Origin: DASPJR01 sp035628505
Lineage (GTDB): Bacteria > Planctomycetota > SZUA-567 > H5-PLA8
NCBI GenBank assembly: GCA_035628505.1
Contig: DASPJR010000067.1
Coordinates: 1-64,000, forward strand
Direction: 5' to 3'
DNA: 64,000 nt
A model generated the notes under the pieces. It saw only the letters and a program-made list of their open reading frames with translations. It ran no database searches and was not told the DNA's origin. A program made the position numbers and the translations under genes. This document shows positions 18,288 through 26,938 of the stretch, piece after piece (the first letter of the stretch is position 1; each line of letters begins with the position of its first letter).

Positions 18288-19916
18288 TCAGGTTTTCGTG
18301 GTCTCGTTTTCAGTCTGCTCCCCAGGCTGTGCCTGCGCGGCGCCGAGCAGCGCCCGGTTTGCTTCCACGCGCAAAACGTGCTCGTCTTTCCCTGCGGATT
18401 CTGCCGTGGCTTTTTCACGTTTGCGCTGCGCCTGGTCCATATCCAGGAGGAATCGGATTCGCATGGCGCTAAGGGTGACGAGCAGGATGGCAAGCGCCAG
18501 GCACAGCCCCGGGCAGGTATAAGGCGAAGGTATCTCCGAGACGCGGATGTAGCCTCCTGGACTCTTATCCATGTCGGCGCTGATACCAAAGTAAACGAGC
18601 CAGGCGATCGGGCTGATCGCGGTGATCTTCTCCACGACAAAATAACTAACGAACATGGGCGGAATCGCGAACGCCGCTCCGATGATTACCGCGGCGATGC
18701 GCAAGCCTCCCTTTTCCAGAAAGACATTCGTGTAAAGCAACAGTCCCGCCGTGGCAACGCCGCTCGATGCGATCATGACGATCGCGGCGAGTGACGGTCC
18801 AGTCAACAGTCCCACTGAGAGCGTCAGCCCCAGCGCGAGCACCGCGTACGCGGCGCCGAAAAGTATCATGGCCATGACCGGCGGCGAGTCCTGCAGAGGA
18901 TTGGCGCGCTCGAGCGTAATCTTCCAGTGATCATTGGGCCCGCCACGCGAGATGCGCCCGCGCAGCAATTCCGCGGAGGACGTAAGGCCGAATGCCAGAA
19001 GAATCAGCAGAACCAGATTGACCGCATGAAAGGTGGCAAGCAAGCCAGACTGCTGGCTCTGATAGGTGTAAATGTCCCAACTGGAACCGAGCACCAGGAC
19101 TTCAAAAATGATGAAGGTTGCGACAGCGTGCTTGGGACGCAGATACGAAAGCTCCTCGTCGATCAACCGCCGCACGGTCAGCACGAAAAACAGCGCCGTT
19201 GCCGAAAGATTGATCAGCAGGAATGCCGCCATGAGCGGAATCCATCCGCCGAAGAACGTAAAGCGGGGCGGAACGTAACTGGCCTGCGTAATCTCCGCGT
19301 GGAACTCGGCAAACACCCGCGACGGATTGGCCGAGAACCAGATTGCATTCCCCGAACGCATGATGCCAAATCCAATGGTGGACAGCATGATGAACATCAG
19401 GAACACGGTGATGCCAGAAGCGTGCGCGGTTTTCATCGTTACGCTGGAGGCGAGCAGGCCGAAGCTTGAGACCATTGTGGTAAACACAAGCACAACCAGC
19501 TGTGATTTAAACCAGATCAAGCCCGGAACTACTCCGGCCAGCACCGGAATGAACGCGAACACTCCCGCAACCGCAAGCCCCACATAGGCCTCGCACGCGG
19601 CGCCGAGAAGCTTTCCAAAACCCAGCCGCCACGGACCCATGGCGACAAGGCGCTGGAAGTCGTAGGTGTTCCTTTCGCGCTCCAGTGTGATGTTCTGCGA
19701 GGCCAGGATCAGCGCGTAGAGCGAACCGATGCCGCACTGCAGCCCAATGGTTGTAAAAAAATACGAAAGGTAAAGTTCAGTGCGGTTGTCGATGTTGTAC
19801 TGCATGACCGCAAGCATCAGCCCGAAGATCAGGCAGCTTGAGAGCGCCAGCATCATCAAGGACCGGCCGCGCAGCTTGGTGCGGTAAAGGCGCACGAATT
19901 CGGGGTTGTTGAACAT
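18288..19916 (-). CDS. ABC-2 type transporter permease
   Basis: A 542-aa polytopic membrane protein with about 12 hydrophobic segments (for example LMMLALSSCLIFGLMLAVMQ near the N-terminus). The N-terminal motif NPEFVRLYRTKLRGRS is typical of ABC-2 exporter permeases of the ABC2_membrane type. The start codon overlaps the stop codon of the ATPase gene (ATGA), a strong sign of a two-gene operon. The substrate is not evident. The last 35 residues form a charged cytoplasmic tail. The gene is convergent with the lipoprotein gene, with only 5 nt between the stops. Confidence 0.88.
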   Translation of the reverse strand: MFNNPEFVRLYRTKLRGRSLMMLALSSCLIFGLMLAVMQYNIDNRTELYLSYFFTTIGLQCGIGSLYALILASQNITLERERNTYDFQRLVAMGPWRLGFGKLLGAACEAYVGLAVAGVFAFIPVLAGVVPGLIWFKSQLVVLVFTTMVSSFGLLASSVTMKTAHASGITVFLMFIMLSTIGFGIMRSGNAIWFSANPSRVFAEFHAEITQASYVPPRFTFFGGWIPLMAAFLLINLSATALFFVLTVRRLIDEELSYLRPKHAVATFIIFEVLVLGSSWDIYTYQSQQSGLLATFHAVNLVLLILLAFGLTSSAELLRGRISRGGPNDHWKITLERANPLQDSPPVMAMILFGAAYAVLALGLTLSVGLLTGPSLAAIVMIASSGVATAGLLLYTNVFLEKGGLRIAAVIIGAAFAIPPMFVSYFVVEKITAISPIAWLVYFGISADMDKSPGGYIRVSEIPSPYTCPGLCLALAILLVTLSAMRIRFLLDMDQAQRKREKATAESAGKDEHVLRVEANRALLGAAQAQPGEQTENETTKT

Positions 19917-20836
19917 CAGTTTGTCGCCCCCGTCGAGAGCCGCAGGAAAAGATCTTCGAGGTTTTCAGCCTTTGGGAAGAAGGCAATGACCGGCACGTCG
20001 GCGAGTGCCAGACTCTTGTGCAGCTGCGGCAAGTCCTCGCGCGTTCCTGTGAAGCCCATCAGAATCTTTCCGTTTTCAATGCGCGCATCCCGCACACGGG
20101 CATCTCCTTTCAGGACCTCGAGCGCCGCTTCGCACGGCCCAAGCACCTCGAGGATGAGCTGAAAATGAGAACGCGTCTGCGCCAGGATGGTCTCAATTGA
20201 CCCCGCTACGACCAGCTTGCCCAGTTCCATGATCCCCACCGTATCGCACATATCCGACAGCTCGGTGAGGATGTGCGAGCTGACAATGATGGTTGTACCG
20301 CGGTCACGAAGCGTTTTGAGCAGATCGCGCAGGCCGATGCGCGCAATAGGGTCCAGCCCGTTGGCCGGCTCGTCGAGCAGAATGACCTTTGGCTGGTACA
20401 CGAGCATTCTGGCGATGCCCAGGCGCTGGCGCATGCCGCGCGAAAGCTTTCCGACCATCTCTTCGCGCTTGTGGGTGAGGTGGACCAGGTCAAGGATCAT
20501 GTCGAGCGATTCAGGTGAGGATTCGACGTGGTACGCGCCGCTGAAATAATCCAGGTATTCCCAGACTTTCAGGTCGTCGTAGAGCCCGAAATTATCGGAT
20601 AGATAGCCCAGCCGCTGACGTACCGCTACCGGATCGTCGACGGCGCTGATTCCATCAATGAAGATCTCGCCTGCGGTGGGGCGCAGCAGCGTTGCGAGCA
20701 TGCGTAGCGTGGTCGTCTTCCCCGCACCGTTGGGTCCGATAAATCCGAATATCGTATTGCGCGGGACGTGGAGCTCGACATCACTGACAGCCGTCATCGA
20801 ACCATAGCGGCGTGTCAGTCCTTGCGTTTTTATCAA
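19916..20836 (-). CDS. ABC transporter ATP-binding protein
   Basis: About 306 aa from a TTG at 20836, which is preceded by AAAGGTG at a good distance. The frame is open further to 20941, but the extra Cys-rich leader has no ABC homology. Walker A GPNGAGKTTT, Q-loop LGYLSDNFGLYDDL, signature LSRGMRQRLG, Walker B VILLDEPANGLDP and the H-loop IIVSSHIL are all present. The C-terminal domain of about 80 residues is of the DrrA/CcmA-type exporter kind. It pairs with the overlapping permease gene to form an ABC-2 exporter of unknown substrate. Confidence 0.92.
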   Translation of the reverse strand: MIKTQGLTRRYGSMTAVSDVELHVPRNTIFGFIGPNGAGKTTTLRMLATLLRPTAGEIFIDGISAVDDPVAVRQRLGYLSDNFGLYDDLKVWEYLDYFSGAYHVESSPESLDMILDLVHLTHKREEMVGKLSRGMRQRLGIARMLVYQPKVILLDEPANGLDPIARIGLRDLLKTLRDRGTTIIVSSHILTELSDMCDTVGIMELGKLVVAGSIETILAQTRSHFQLILEVLGPCEAALEVLKGDARVRDARIENGKILMGFTGTREDLPQLHKSLALADVPVIAFFPKAENLEDLFLRLSTGATN

Positions 20837-21205
20837 AGCGGCACCTTTCGCCTGTGATAACGGACTCTTGCATGGATCAGAATAAGCTGCGGGAAACTCA
20901 TGGCAATAGCAATCGCCAGAGTTGAAGAAACAACCCTGCATGATCGATCCGGCTTCTCACTGGGTAACATTTGCCGTCGAACATGCTTCCAGCAGCACCT
21001 GTCTCTTCAGTACTCTTTCACCCGTTTTGAACAGGCTCTACGTTATATCGAGCGAACCTTTTCTTTATTCGTTCGCTTCATTTCTGGTGGATTTTTTGCG
21101 CATTCGATGCCAGCGGCTTAGTTGTTCCCGGTGACGACGTGTAGCCGGGAAGCTGAATGCCGCTGTCGTATCGCAATACACTGAAATGCTCCAACGGAAG
21201 AGTTT
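20837..21205. other. Intergenic region between divergent ABC and GDSL genes
   Basis: 369 nt with no convincing gene. An inverted repeat TTCCCGG...CCGGGAA (about 21124-21151) lies 55 nt before the GDSL gene and may be a leader hairpin or operator. No confident promoter hexamers are claimed. Confidence 0.4.
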
Positions 21206-23737
21206 ATGAATCGGAAATGTGCGTCCTATACTGTGTCTCTCCTGCTGCTGGTTTCCCTGTTCAGCCCTCCTGCGGCTGCAAGCCAATTTCGAATTGCGCC
21301 GCTGGGCGATTCCATTACTCACGGCTCCACGCTGCGGCAGACCTACCGCTATCCATTATGGAAGAAGCTGCTTGACGGAAACATCAGTTTTGATTTCGTC
21401 GGCTCGATGTACGGAAATGAAGGCGGCAATCCCGATTTTCCACCTTATCTGGGTCAGAACTTCGACATGGACCACGAAGGACATCGCGCGTATCGTGCCG
21501 ACCAGATCGTCGCTGAGCTGCCCGGCTGGATGCAGGGCTACACGGCCGACATCGTTCTGCTTCATATCGGGACAAACGACTGCAACCAGTCACAGTCGGC
21601 CGAGTCGACCGTTCTCGAGATCAAGCAGATCATTGATCTGCTGCGTATCAACAACCCGAGCGTGACCATCCTTCTGGCGAAAATCATCCCGATCGCAAAT
21701 TCATCCGTCAACAGCATCGTGATCAATTTGAATTCGCAAATTCCCGGGATCGCGGCCGAGAAGTCAACGGCGCTGTCGCGTATCATCGTGGTCGATCATT
21801 ACACCGGCTTTGATACCACCAAAGATATGCTGGATTCAGTCCATCCGAATGCTGCCGGCGAAGAGAAGATGGCGCAGAAGTGGTACGACGCTCTCGTCGG
21901 ACTGTTTGGAAGCACGGGAACCGGCCTGACGGGCGAATACTACGACAACCCGGATTTCACAAACTTGAAGTTTACGCGTGTGGATCCGACAGTGAACTTC
22001 AATTACAACACGGCCTCGCCCGATCCCTCGATGGATAAAGACACTTTTTCCATCCGCTGGACCGGACAGGTCGAACCGCGCTATACGCAAACCTATACCT
22101 TCTATACCTACTCAGACGACGGCGTGCGGCTGTGGGTTAACGGGCAACTGCTGATCGACAATTGGACGATTCACGCACCGGTTCAGAACAGCGGTTCCAT
22201 TGCATTAACTGCAGGACGGAAGGTCGACATAAAAATGGAGTACTTCGAAGGCTCCTACGGCGCGACGATTTCGCTATCGTGGTCCAGTCCAAGCCAGGCC
22301 AAGCAGATCATTCCGCAGTCTCAGCTTTATCCTACGGCTCCATTGCCTGCGGCAAGCGCACCTGCCATCTCGCCCAACGGCGGAAATTTCAGCGCTCCCG
22401 TAACAGTGACACTCGAGACGTCCACGGCCGGCGCGAGCATACGCTACACCACCGACGGCAGCACGCCTTCGTCGACCAACGGCACGCTTTACACAGGTCC
22501 TTTCAGTCTCAGTTCCAGCGCAACCGTGCGCGCGATTGCGTTCGCTTCCGGCATGAGGGACAGTTCCGTCAGCAGCGCCAACTTTGTCATTTCAACGCCT
22601 GTGGCTGCCACGCCAACAATATCCCCTAACGGCGGAACGTTCAGCGGATCTGTTGCAATAACCCTCGCGACCTCGACGGCAGGCGCCAGCATGCGTTACA
22701 CACTCGATGGTTCGGATCCCTCATCAACGAACGGTGTCCTCTATACGGCCCCATTCAGCGTGACGGAAACAGCGACGGTCCGCGCCGTTGCTTTTGCAGG
22801 CGGAATGTCCGACAGTTCAATTGCCAGTGCTGATTTTGTGATCCTGCCGGCCGGAACGGGATCAGGGCTGCTCGGGGAATACTACGACAATGCGAATTTC
22901 ACCAACCTCAAATTCACACGAGTCGATCCGACCGTAAACTTCAACTGGAGCGGTGGACAACCGGATCCAGCAATTGGCAAAGATACTTTCTCGATCCGCT
23001 GGGGCGGCCAGATTGAGCCGCAATTCACTGAAACTTACACCTTCTACACAGTTTCAGACGATGGCGTGCGGCTGTGGGTCAATGGGCAGCAGCTGATCGA
23101 TAACTGGACCGTTCACCCTGCAACTGAAAACTCTGGCAGCATCGCTCTGACTGCCGGTCAGAAGGTTGATGTTGTCCTTGAGTTCTACGACAACACCAGC
23201 GCCGCACTCATCCGGCTTTCGTGGTCCAGCCCAAGCGTAGCTAAGCAGGTCATTCCTAAGGCGCAGCTCTTTCCGCCTGCTGGCGGTGGCGGGGCCTTGG
23301 CGTCCAGTGAGATGAGCGAGCCTGCTTTCGTCCTTTCCACCCTGCGAGTGCGCACGCGGCCCGCTGAGAGCGGCGGCGATTCGCTCGTCTTGCGGGGAAT
23401 GTTACAGCATTCATCTGCGCTCGACGTCAAGGCAGCCAAAGGCTGGCTCGTGCTGGGTTCGGCGGAGATGAATATCACCGGGTCGCGTTCCGGTTCAATC
23501 GCAATGAAGATCCGCAAGCGCTCTGGAGGCTATCACATTACGCTTCGCGCAAAGCGCGCACACTTGAGCACCGGGATTCACAGCGCCGGAACAATTCCTC
23601 GTGAAGCGGCAGCGGGCTCGGCGGAGTTGCCTCTTGAGCTGGTGCTGGGAGGTTTGCAGGTCCGGCGTAACGTGACAGTCGATTACATTGTGCGTGAGAA
23701 GGGCGACGCCGAGCTTCGAAACAGCTTGCGCAATTAA
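21206..23737 (+). CDS. Secreted SGNH/GDSL hydrolase with two PA14 and two chitobiase-like domains
   Basis: An 843-aa secreted multidomain protein. After a signal peptide ending near AAAS comes an SGNH hydrolase: block I LGDSITHG, block III HIGTNDC, block V DSVHPNAAG, giving the Ser-Asp-His triad. The layout then is PA14 (about residues 240-375, GLTGEYYDNPDFTNLKFTR), two Fn3-like chitobiase/HexA C-terminal domains (SIRYTTDGSTPSSTNGTLYT and its near repeat), and a second PA14 copy (from about residue 555). The C-terminal region of 140 residues is unassigned. The doubled modules share near-identical wording, so they arose by internal duplication. The likely role is deacetylation or deacylation of an extracellular polysaccharide, with PA14 domains binding glycan. 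Confidence 0.9.
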   Translation: MNRKCASYTVSLLLLVSLFSPPAAASQFRIAPLGDSITHGSTLRQTYRYPLWKKLLDGNISFDFVGSMYGNEGGNPDFPPYLGQNFDMDHEGHRAYRADQIVAELPGWMQGYTADIVLLHIGTNDCNQSQSAESTVLEIKQIIDLLRINNPSVTILLAKIIPIANSSVNSIVINLNSQIPGIAAEKSTALSRIIVVDHYTGFDTTKDMLDSVHPNAAGEEKMAQKWYDALVGLFGSTGTGLTGEYYDNPDFTNLKFTRVDPTVNFNYNTASPDPSMDKDTFSIRWTGQVEPRYTQTYTFYTYSDDGVRLWVNGQLLIDNWTIHAPVQNSGSIALTAGRKVDIKMEYFEGSYGATISLSWSSPSQAKQIIPQSQLYPTAPLPAASAPAISPNGGNFSAPVTVTLETSTAGASIRYTTDGSTPSSTNGTLYTGPFSLSSSATVRAIAFASGMRDSSVSSANFVISTPVAATPTISPNGGTFSGSVAITLATSTAGASMRYTLDGSDPSSTNGVLYTAPFSVTETATVRAVAFAGGMSDSSIASADFVILPAGTGSGLLGEYYDNANFTNLKFTRVDPTVNFNWSGGQPDPAIGKDTFSIRWGGQIEPQFTETYTFYTVSDDGVRLWVNGQQLIDNWTVHPATENSGSIALTAGQKVDVVLEFYDNTSAALIRLSWSSPSVAKQVIPKAQLFPPAGGGGALASSEMSEPAFVLSTLRVRTRPAESGGDSLVLRGMLQHSSALDVKAAKGWLVLGSAEMNITGSRSGSIAMKIRKRSGGYHITLRAKRAHLSTGIHSAGTIPREAAAGSAELPLELVLGGLQVRRNVTVDYIVREKGDAELRNSLRN

Positions 23738-23791
23738 TGCACTTGAGCCTGCTTAAACGCCGGCCCTCTACGTACGACAAAACCTGTAGTG

Positions 23792-23851
23792 ACCCGCCTT
23801 CGCGTGTGGCCGGACGATTGCAATAATCCGCCGCGCGAAGGTGGGGTTTTT
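23792..23851 (+). terminator. Rho-independent terminator with long loop
   Basis: ACCCGCCTTCGCG pairs with CGCGAAGGTGGGGT (one wobble) across a 32-nt loop and is followed by TTTTT. It lies 55 nt after the GDSL gene stop and just upstream of the HEAT-repeat gene. It ends the GDSL transcript or attenuates the following gene. Confidence 0.65.
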
Positions 23852-23876
23852 ATGAAATCATTACAGGGAATTCAGC

Positions 23877-24347
23877 GTGACGACACAACCGGAAATCTCG
23901 TCTCTTATTAACGTTCTGCGTGAAAACAAAAAAGGTCTCAGCGAGTTCGCTATCCGCAAGCTGGCGACGATCGGCGATCCAGCCATCCCCGAGTTAATCA
24001 AGACCCTCGAGGAACCTGATGACCACACGCCGCACGCAGCCGCGATCGCCTTGCGGACGATGGGGCCGGCATCAATTCCGCCCCTGTTGAAAGCCATGCA
24101 TCATAAAAGCCGGCGCATCTGCTGGGGCGCCGCATGGGTGCTGGCTTCGATACCCGAAGCACGGGATTTTATCCCGCCGGTGGAGCTGCCGGGAGAGAGA
24201 GCCGCAAAAGAGCCGAGCGGCCAGACCGCCTGCGTGCGCCTGCCCCGGCTGAGTACCCGCCAGAAATTGCGCAAGCATTTCAGCAGCCGTACCAGGCAGC
24301 AGGTACCCGCGTGTCCGCCAAGAAGTTCCGCGCGCACGGCTAAGTGA
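23877..24347 (+). CDS. HEAT-repeat protein, possibly with altered C-terminus
   Basis: A 156-aa protein starting at a GTG with AGGGA upstream. Residues 5-100 are HEAT/PBS-lyase-type helical repeats (LATIGDPAIPELIKTLEEPD, MGPASIPPLLKAMHHKSRR, GAAWVLASI). From about residue 105 the sequence becomes Arg/Ser/Pro-rich and unlike a HEAT repeat, while the +2 frame in the same stretch reads a more protein-like PAEYPPEIAQAFQQPYQAAG. A frameshift in the last 150 nt is therefore possible. The gene ends 38 nt before the left boundary of the integrated element, so it is the last chromosomal gene on that side. Confidence 0.7.
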   Translation: MTTQPEISSLINVLRENKKGLSEFAIRKLATIGDPAIPELIKTLEEPDDHTPHAAAIALRTMGPASIPPLLKAMHHKSRRICWGAAWVLASIPEARDFIPPVELPGERAAKEPSGQTACVRLPRLSTRQKLRKHFSSRTRQQVPACPPRSSARTAK

Positions 24348-24385
24348 TTCGCGAGCTGTAACGTTGCTGGATTGTTTTTTGGGAG

Positions 24386-24438
24386 TGCCGAGGAAGGGAG
24401 TCGAACCCTTACGCCCGTGAAGGCACTAGCTCCTGAAG
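24386..24438 (-). other. Left attachment site: 3' fragment of tRNA-Leu (attL)
   Basis: These 53 bp are identical to 42432-42484, the 3' part of the intact tRNA-Leu(CAG), from the discriminator base to the anticodon loop. Identity stops at 24439 (T versus C at 42485). The fragment lacks the 5' half of the tRNA, so it is the displaced host copy left by integration. Confidence 0.93.
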
Positions 24439-24490
24439 TTAGAATTATAGCAGGCTGATCCTATGAAATTACCTATGTAAATCATGATTT

Positions 24491-24509
24491 ATTAGGAGTT
24501 TTGTTAGGA
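24491..24509 (+). promoter_or_regulatory. Candidate integrase arm-type sites, left end
   Basis: Two TTAGGA hexamers 12 bp apart (24492 and 24504) in ATTAGGAGTTTTGTTAGGA. The same arrangement, in the same orientation, occurs at 42335-42353 near the right end. Paired direct repeats beside both att cores are what arm-binding tyrosine integrases use. Confidence 0.5.
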
Positions 24510-24539
24510 CAAATAAGTTAGCGGGCGTGTTTAGTATAA

Positions 24540-24735
24540 ACCGGCGGTTGCCCCCGCCGCCGGTGCGGCCGTCCAGGGGTCGAGCCCGGCTGAATGCAAC
24601 ACTCACGGACCACCACACATTGCTTATTTAGAATGCACCGCCGGCGCGTTTCAGATCGTCGCGTAATGGTCCCGAATGAATGCCGCTCCAGTCTATTCTT
24701 AGGCGAGCCCAGGAGATGAGAAATCGTTACGCTCA
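24540..24735 (-). pseudogene. Decayed second copy of the DUF5131 gene
   Basis: This stretch aligns with the intact neighbour in two blocks. About 24570-24665 resembles 24850-24945 (shared ggtgcggccgtc, cggctga, cattg, ttcagatcgtcgcg). About 24676-24720 resembles 25079-25125 (shared tgaatgccgctcca, gcccaggag). The roughly 130 nt between the two blocks in the intact gene are missing and the frame is broken by many substitutions. It is a remnant of a duplicated or previously resident Gp37/Gp68-type gene on the same strand. Confidence 0.7.
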
Positions 24736-24793
24736 CCGGAACAAAATCTGCTATAGTTTTTAAGGCCTCACCGTTCTTCCTTGGTCAACTGGA

Positions 24794-25588
24794 TCATAAG
24801 TAGCCCCCCCTGTTGGATTTCGATATGTGCATCAACGGAAACTCGTCCCAGGTGCGGCCGTCGAGCTCGCGGCCGGCTGAGTGCGGCGTCCGCCCGCCCC
24901 ATTGTTTGTGGAAGAACATTCCGCCGCTTCGCTTCAGATCGTCGCGAATCCAGCGCACCCAGTCCATGCGATCCGCGCGAGGACTCCAGGTCTTGCCATC
25001 GTAGGTGACCAGGGCGCGCACTTCTCGCAGCTTCGGGTTCAGCAGGTGATTGCCGGACTCGCCGCCAGTGATAACCCACTGAATGCCGCTCCAATCGATT
25101 CGTAACGGGCCCAGGAGTGGCTCTGCCGAGATAAACCGGATCTCTGCTCGGACCTCTCGGAGCAGATCCGCGCGGACGGCGTTGTCCTGGTTCTCAATCG
25201 AGACACCGGCCCAAAAGTTCGAGGGAAGACGCCGGCGCCTGGAGTACTGCAGGAGCACGTCTGCACGCTTGGTCAGCACCTGGTATTGGTGCTGCGGCGT
25301 CTGCTCGATCACGTCAACAACCTTGTCCCTGTACTCGTCCGGGATCTCGCGCCAGAACAGATCAGACATCGAGTTGCAGAAGATCAGTGTAGGGCGTTTG
25401 AGTGCGAACGGCTCTTTCAGCTTGTGCGGCCGCAACGTCAGGTCAAAGCCTTTTGGAAATGCCATGGTGCCGCGCTTGTTCTCTGCCAGAGTGTGAGCAT
25501 AGCAGAACGCGCAGCCGGCCGAGATCTTTTCACAGCCGCTCATCGGGTTCCAGGTGGCCTCAGTCCAGATGATGCCGGTATCATTCAT
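24794..25588 (-). CDS. DUF5131 (phage Gp37/Gp68) family protein
   Basis: A 264-aa protein with the N-terminal Cys cluster CEKISAGCAFCYA (C-x6-C-x2-C) and the family blocks WTEATWNPMSG, FCNSMSDLFWREIPDEY, YQVLTKRAD, FWAGVSIENQ, FISAEPLLGPL, WVITGGESG and FFHKQWGG. DUF5131 proteins are common in phages and mobile elements. They look like a radical-SAM or Fe-S related enzyme family, but the biochemical role is not established. It is the last gene of the element before attL, and a decayed copy lies immediately downstream. Confidence 0.9.
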   Translation of the reverse strand: MNDTGIIWTEATWNPMSGCEKISAGCAFCYAHTLAENKRGTMAFPKGFDLTLRPHKLKEPFALKRPTLIFCNSMSDLFWREIPDEYRDKVVDVIEQTPQHQYQVLTKRADVLLQYSRRRRLPSNFWAGVSIENQDNAVRADLLREVRAEIRFISAEPLLGPLRIDWSGIQWVITGGESGNHLLNPKLREVRALVTYDGKTWSPRADRMDWVRWIRDDLKRSGGMFFHKQWGGRTPHSAGRELDGRTWDEFPLMHISKSNRGGYL

Positions 25589-25678
25589 GCCTTTGGCCCT
25601 CTCTCAAAAATGCTAACAGCATCTGCATTCACTACAGATGCTGTCGAGCTAACGAACAATCAACAGGTTGACAAAGAG

Positions 25679-26242
25679 CTACTCTGCAGCGCCCTGGAGG
25701 CGTCGCTGCATTTCTTCGCGATATCCACTCTGCAGGCGCGACAGCAGCGCATCGCCCATCAGACCTATGGCATTTCCGGCCGGCAAGATTCGTCCATCGT
25801 CGAGCATTACAACCCCGAACGATGCCAGCCCGCGCCGCTCCAGATCGGCCAGTAGGTAAGCGGCGGCGTGATCTGGACGCTCGTGGTCTGCGTAACGTTG
25901 AAAAGCAGGCTCTTCAAATCTGCTTGCTTTAGTCCTGGAGCAAACAACTTCGAGCTGATCCGACGTAAGCCGCATCAGCACGTCCATACAAACGGGATTA
26001 ACACCGTAGTCTGTAATTATCGTTTCACGCCGGTCCTTATCCAGCTTCAGCAACACTACGGCGTGCGCTACCGATTGCTTCCCGAGTTCTTGAAAGAGCT
26101 CCTCCAAGGTTAGGCTAGAAGCGTGGAACTCACCGTCTTTCCAGCGCTTTGAGCGCTCTGCTTCCTCGCGTTCACGCTGCGCCTTCTGCGCAGCCTTCAT
26201 CTCGGCGTATTCCGGACTTCCGCGCTTCGGTGTGGTTATCAT
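25679..26242 (-). CDS. Hypothetical element protein (187 aa)
   Basis: Start at the ATG 26242, preceded by GAGAGGTG and overlapping the stop of the upstream gene by 4 nt (ATGA), so the two are translationally coupled. The first 45 residues are highly charged and helical (EMKAAQKAQREREEAERSKR). The rest is a mixed fold with no family I recognise (ending LLSRLQSGYREEMQRRLQG). The coupled upstream gene and the nearby DUF932 gene suggest a common phage-derived module. Confidence 0.7.
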   Translation of the reverse strand: MITTPKRGSPEYAEMKAAQKAQREREEAERSKRWKDGEFHASSLTLEELFQELGKQSVAHAVVLLKLDKDRRETIITDYGVNPVCMDVLMRLTSDQLEVVCSRTKASRFEEPAFQRYADHERPDHAAAYLLADLERRGLASFGVVMLDDGRILPAGNAIGLMGDALLSRLQSGYREEMQRRLQGAAE

Positions 26243-26844
26243 GCGACACCTCTCTTTGACCAAACCTTGGCCCACTCCGGATAAACTTCCTTGCCATACG
26301 ATCGCAGCCGGAGATCCCATTCCTGCCAGATCTGTGCCTCTTGCTCTTTGCCCTGCGCCCTCAATGAATGGACATATCCGTCAAACCCGTGTTCATTCAG
26401 CGGTTCGAAGTCGGAGAACTTTACACAGTAATCCCACGCCGCTACATACCAGCGCTCCGCCTCTTTAAAGCGTTCAGCTTCCAGTTGAGTATCCGCGTAC
26501 CAGGTCGCGACTCTCCCGAGCGTTGGAAATTCCTCTGGATGTTTAGCAAAAATCTTTAAAGCACAAGGGTAGCGGTCACGTTCGTTTAGGTCGTTGGACG
26601 CGAGCGTTACGAGAATGTTCCCGTACAGTGGCGTCTCAGCGGCACCCATGTCTTCAAGTGCGGCAATTAGAAGCCGCAGCACTTCCAACCTACCCTCGCC
26701 TCCATGCAAAGAAATGTTCGACCGTGTATCGACGTAAATTTGTTCAATTAGATCCGTGTTGCGTCGCTTGATAATGTCATCAAAGAGTTTTCGTGAATTA
26801 CCGCAAGCCGCCTCGTGCGGCGCACCTTTCGCGTTATTTGACAT
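26239..26844 (-). CDS. TPR-like hypothetical protein (201 aa)
   Basis: Start at the ATG 26844 with a strong AGGAGG 8-10 nt upstream. The open frame extends to 27030, but that part overlaps DUF932 and the hammerhead-like RNA, so it is rejected. Helical repeats with W/Y/A spacing (ATWYADTQLEAERFKEAERW, then YVAAWDYCVKF and GYVHSLRAQGKEQEAQIW) look like tetratricopeptide units. Function unknown. It is expressed downstream of the DUF932 gene, separated from it by the ribozyme-like RNA. Confidence 0.75.
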   Translation of the reverse strand: MSNNAKGAPHEAACGNSRKLFDDIIKRRNTDLIEQIYVDTRSNISLHGGEGRLEVLRLLIAALEDMGAAETPLYGNILVTLASNDLNERDRYPCALKIFAKHPEEFPTLGRVATWYADTQLEAERFKEAERWYVAAWDYCVKFSDFEPLNEHGFDGYVHSLRAQGKEQEAQIWQEWDLRLRSYGKEVYPEWAKVWSKRGVA

Positions 26845-26873
26845 GAAGCGAGTCCTCCTAAGTTTTTTGCGTT

Positions 26874-26938
26874 TCACCCTGCCATCCTCAGGCCGCGTGG
26901 GGTGAGAGTCGCGGCGACGGGCTTGCGCCCGTTTCGGC
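26874..26938 (-). ncRNA. Type II hammerhead-ribozyme-like RNA
   Basis: Read on the minus strand directly after the DUF932 stop codon. GAAA (26935-26932) opens stem III, ACGGGC-GCAA-GCCCGT, a perfect 6-bp stem with a GNRA tetraloop. The cleavage triplet GUC (26918-26916) follows. Stem I is GCCGCG / CGCGGC around a 12-nt loop. The core CUGAGGA (26891-26885) comes next and fits CUGANGA. A short stem II is formed by GCC (26938-26936) and GGC (26883-26881), with one U bulged at 26884. All invariant hammerhead core bases are present (C3 U4 G5 A6 N G8 A9, G12 A13 A14, A15.1-U16.1, C17). In addition UCACCC in loop I can pair with GGGUGA at 26879-26874 as a pseudoknot. The permutation is that of type II hammerheads, which are known from bacteria and phages. 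The bulged U in stem II is the one irregularity. Cleavage would fall after 26916, separating DUF932 from the downstream gene. Confidence 0.75.
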
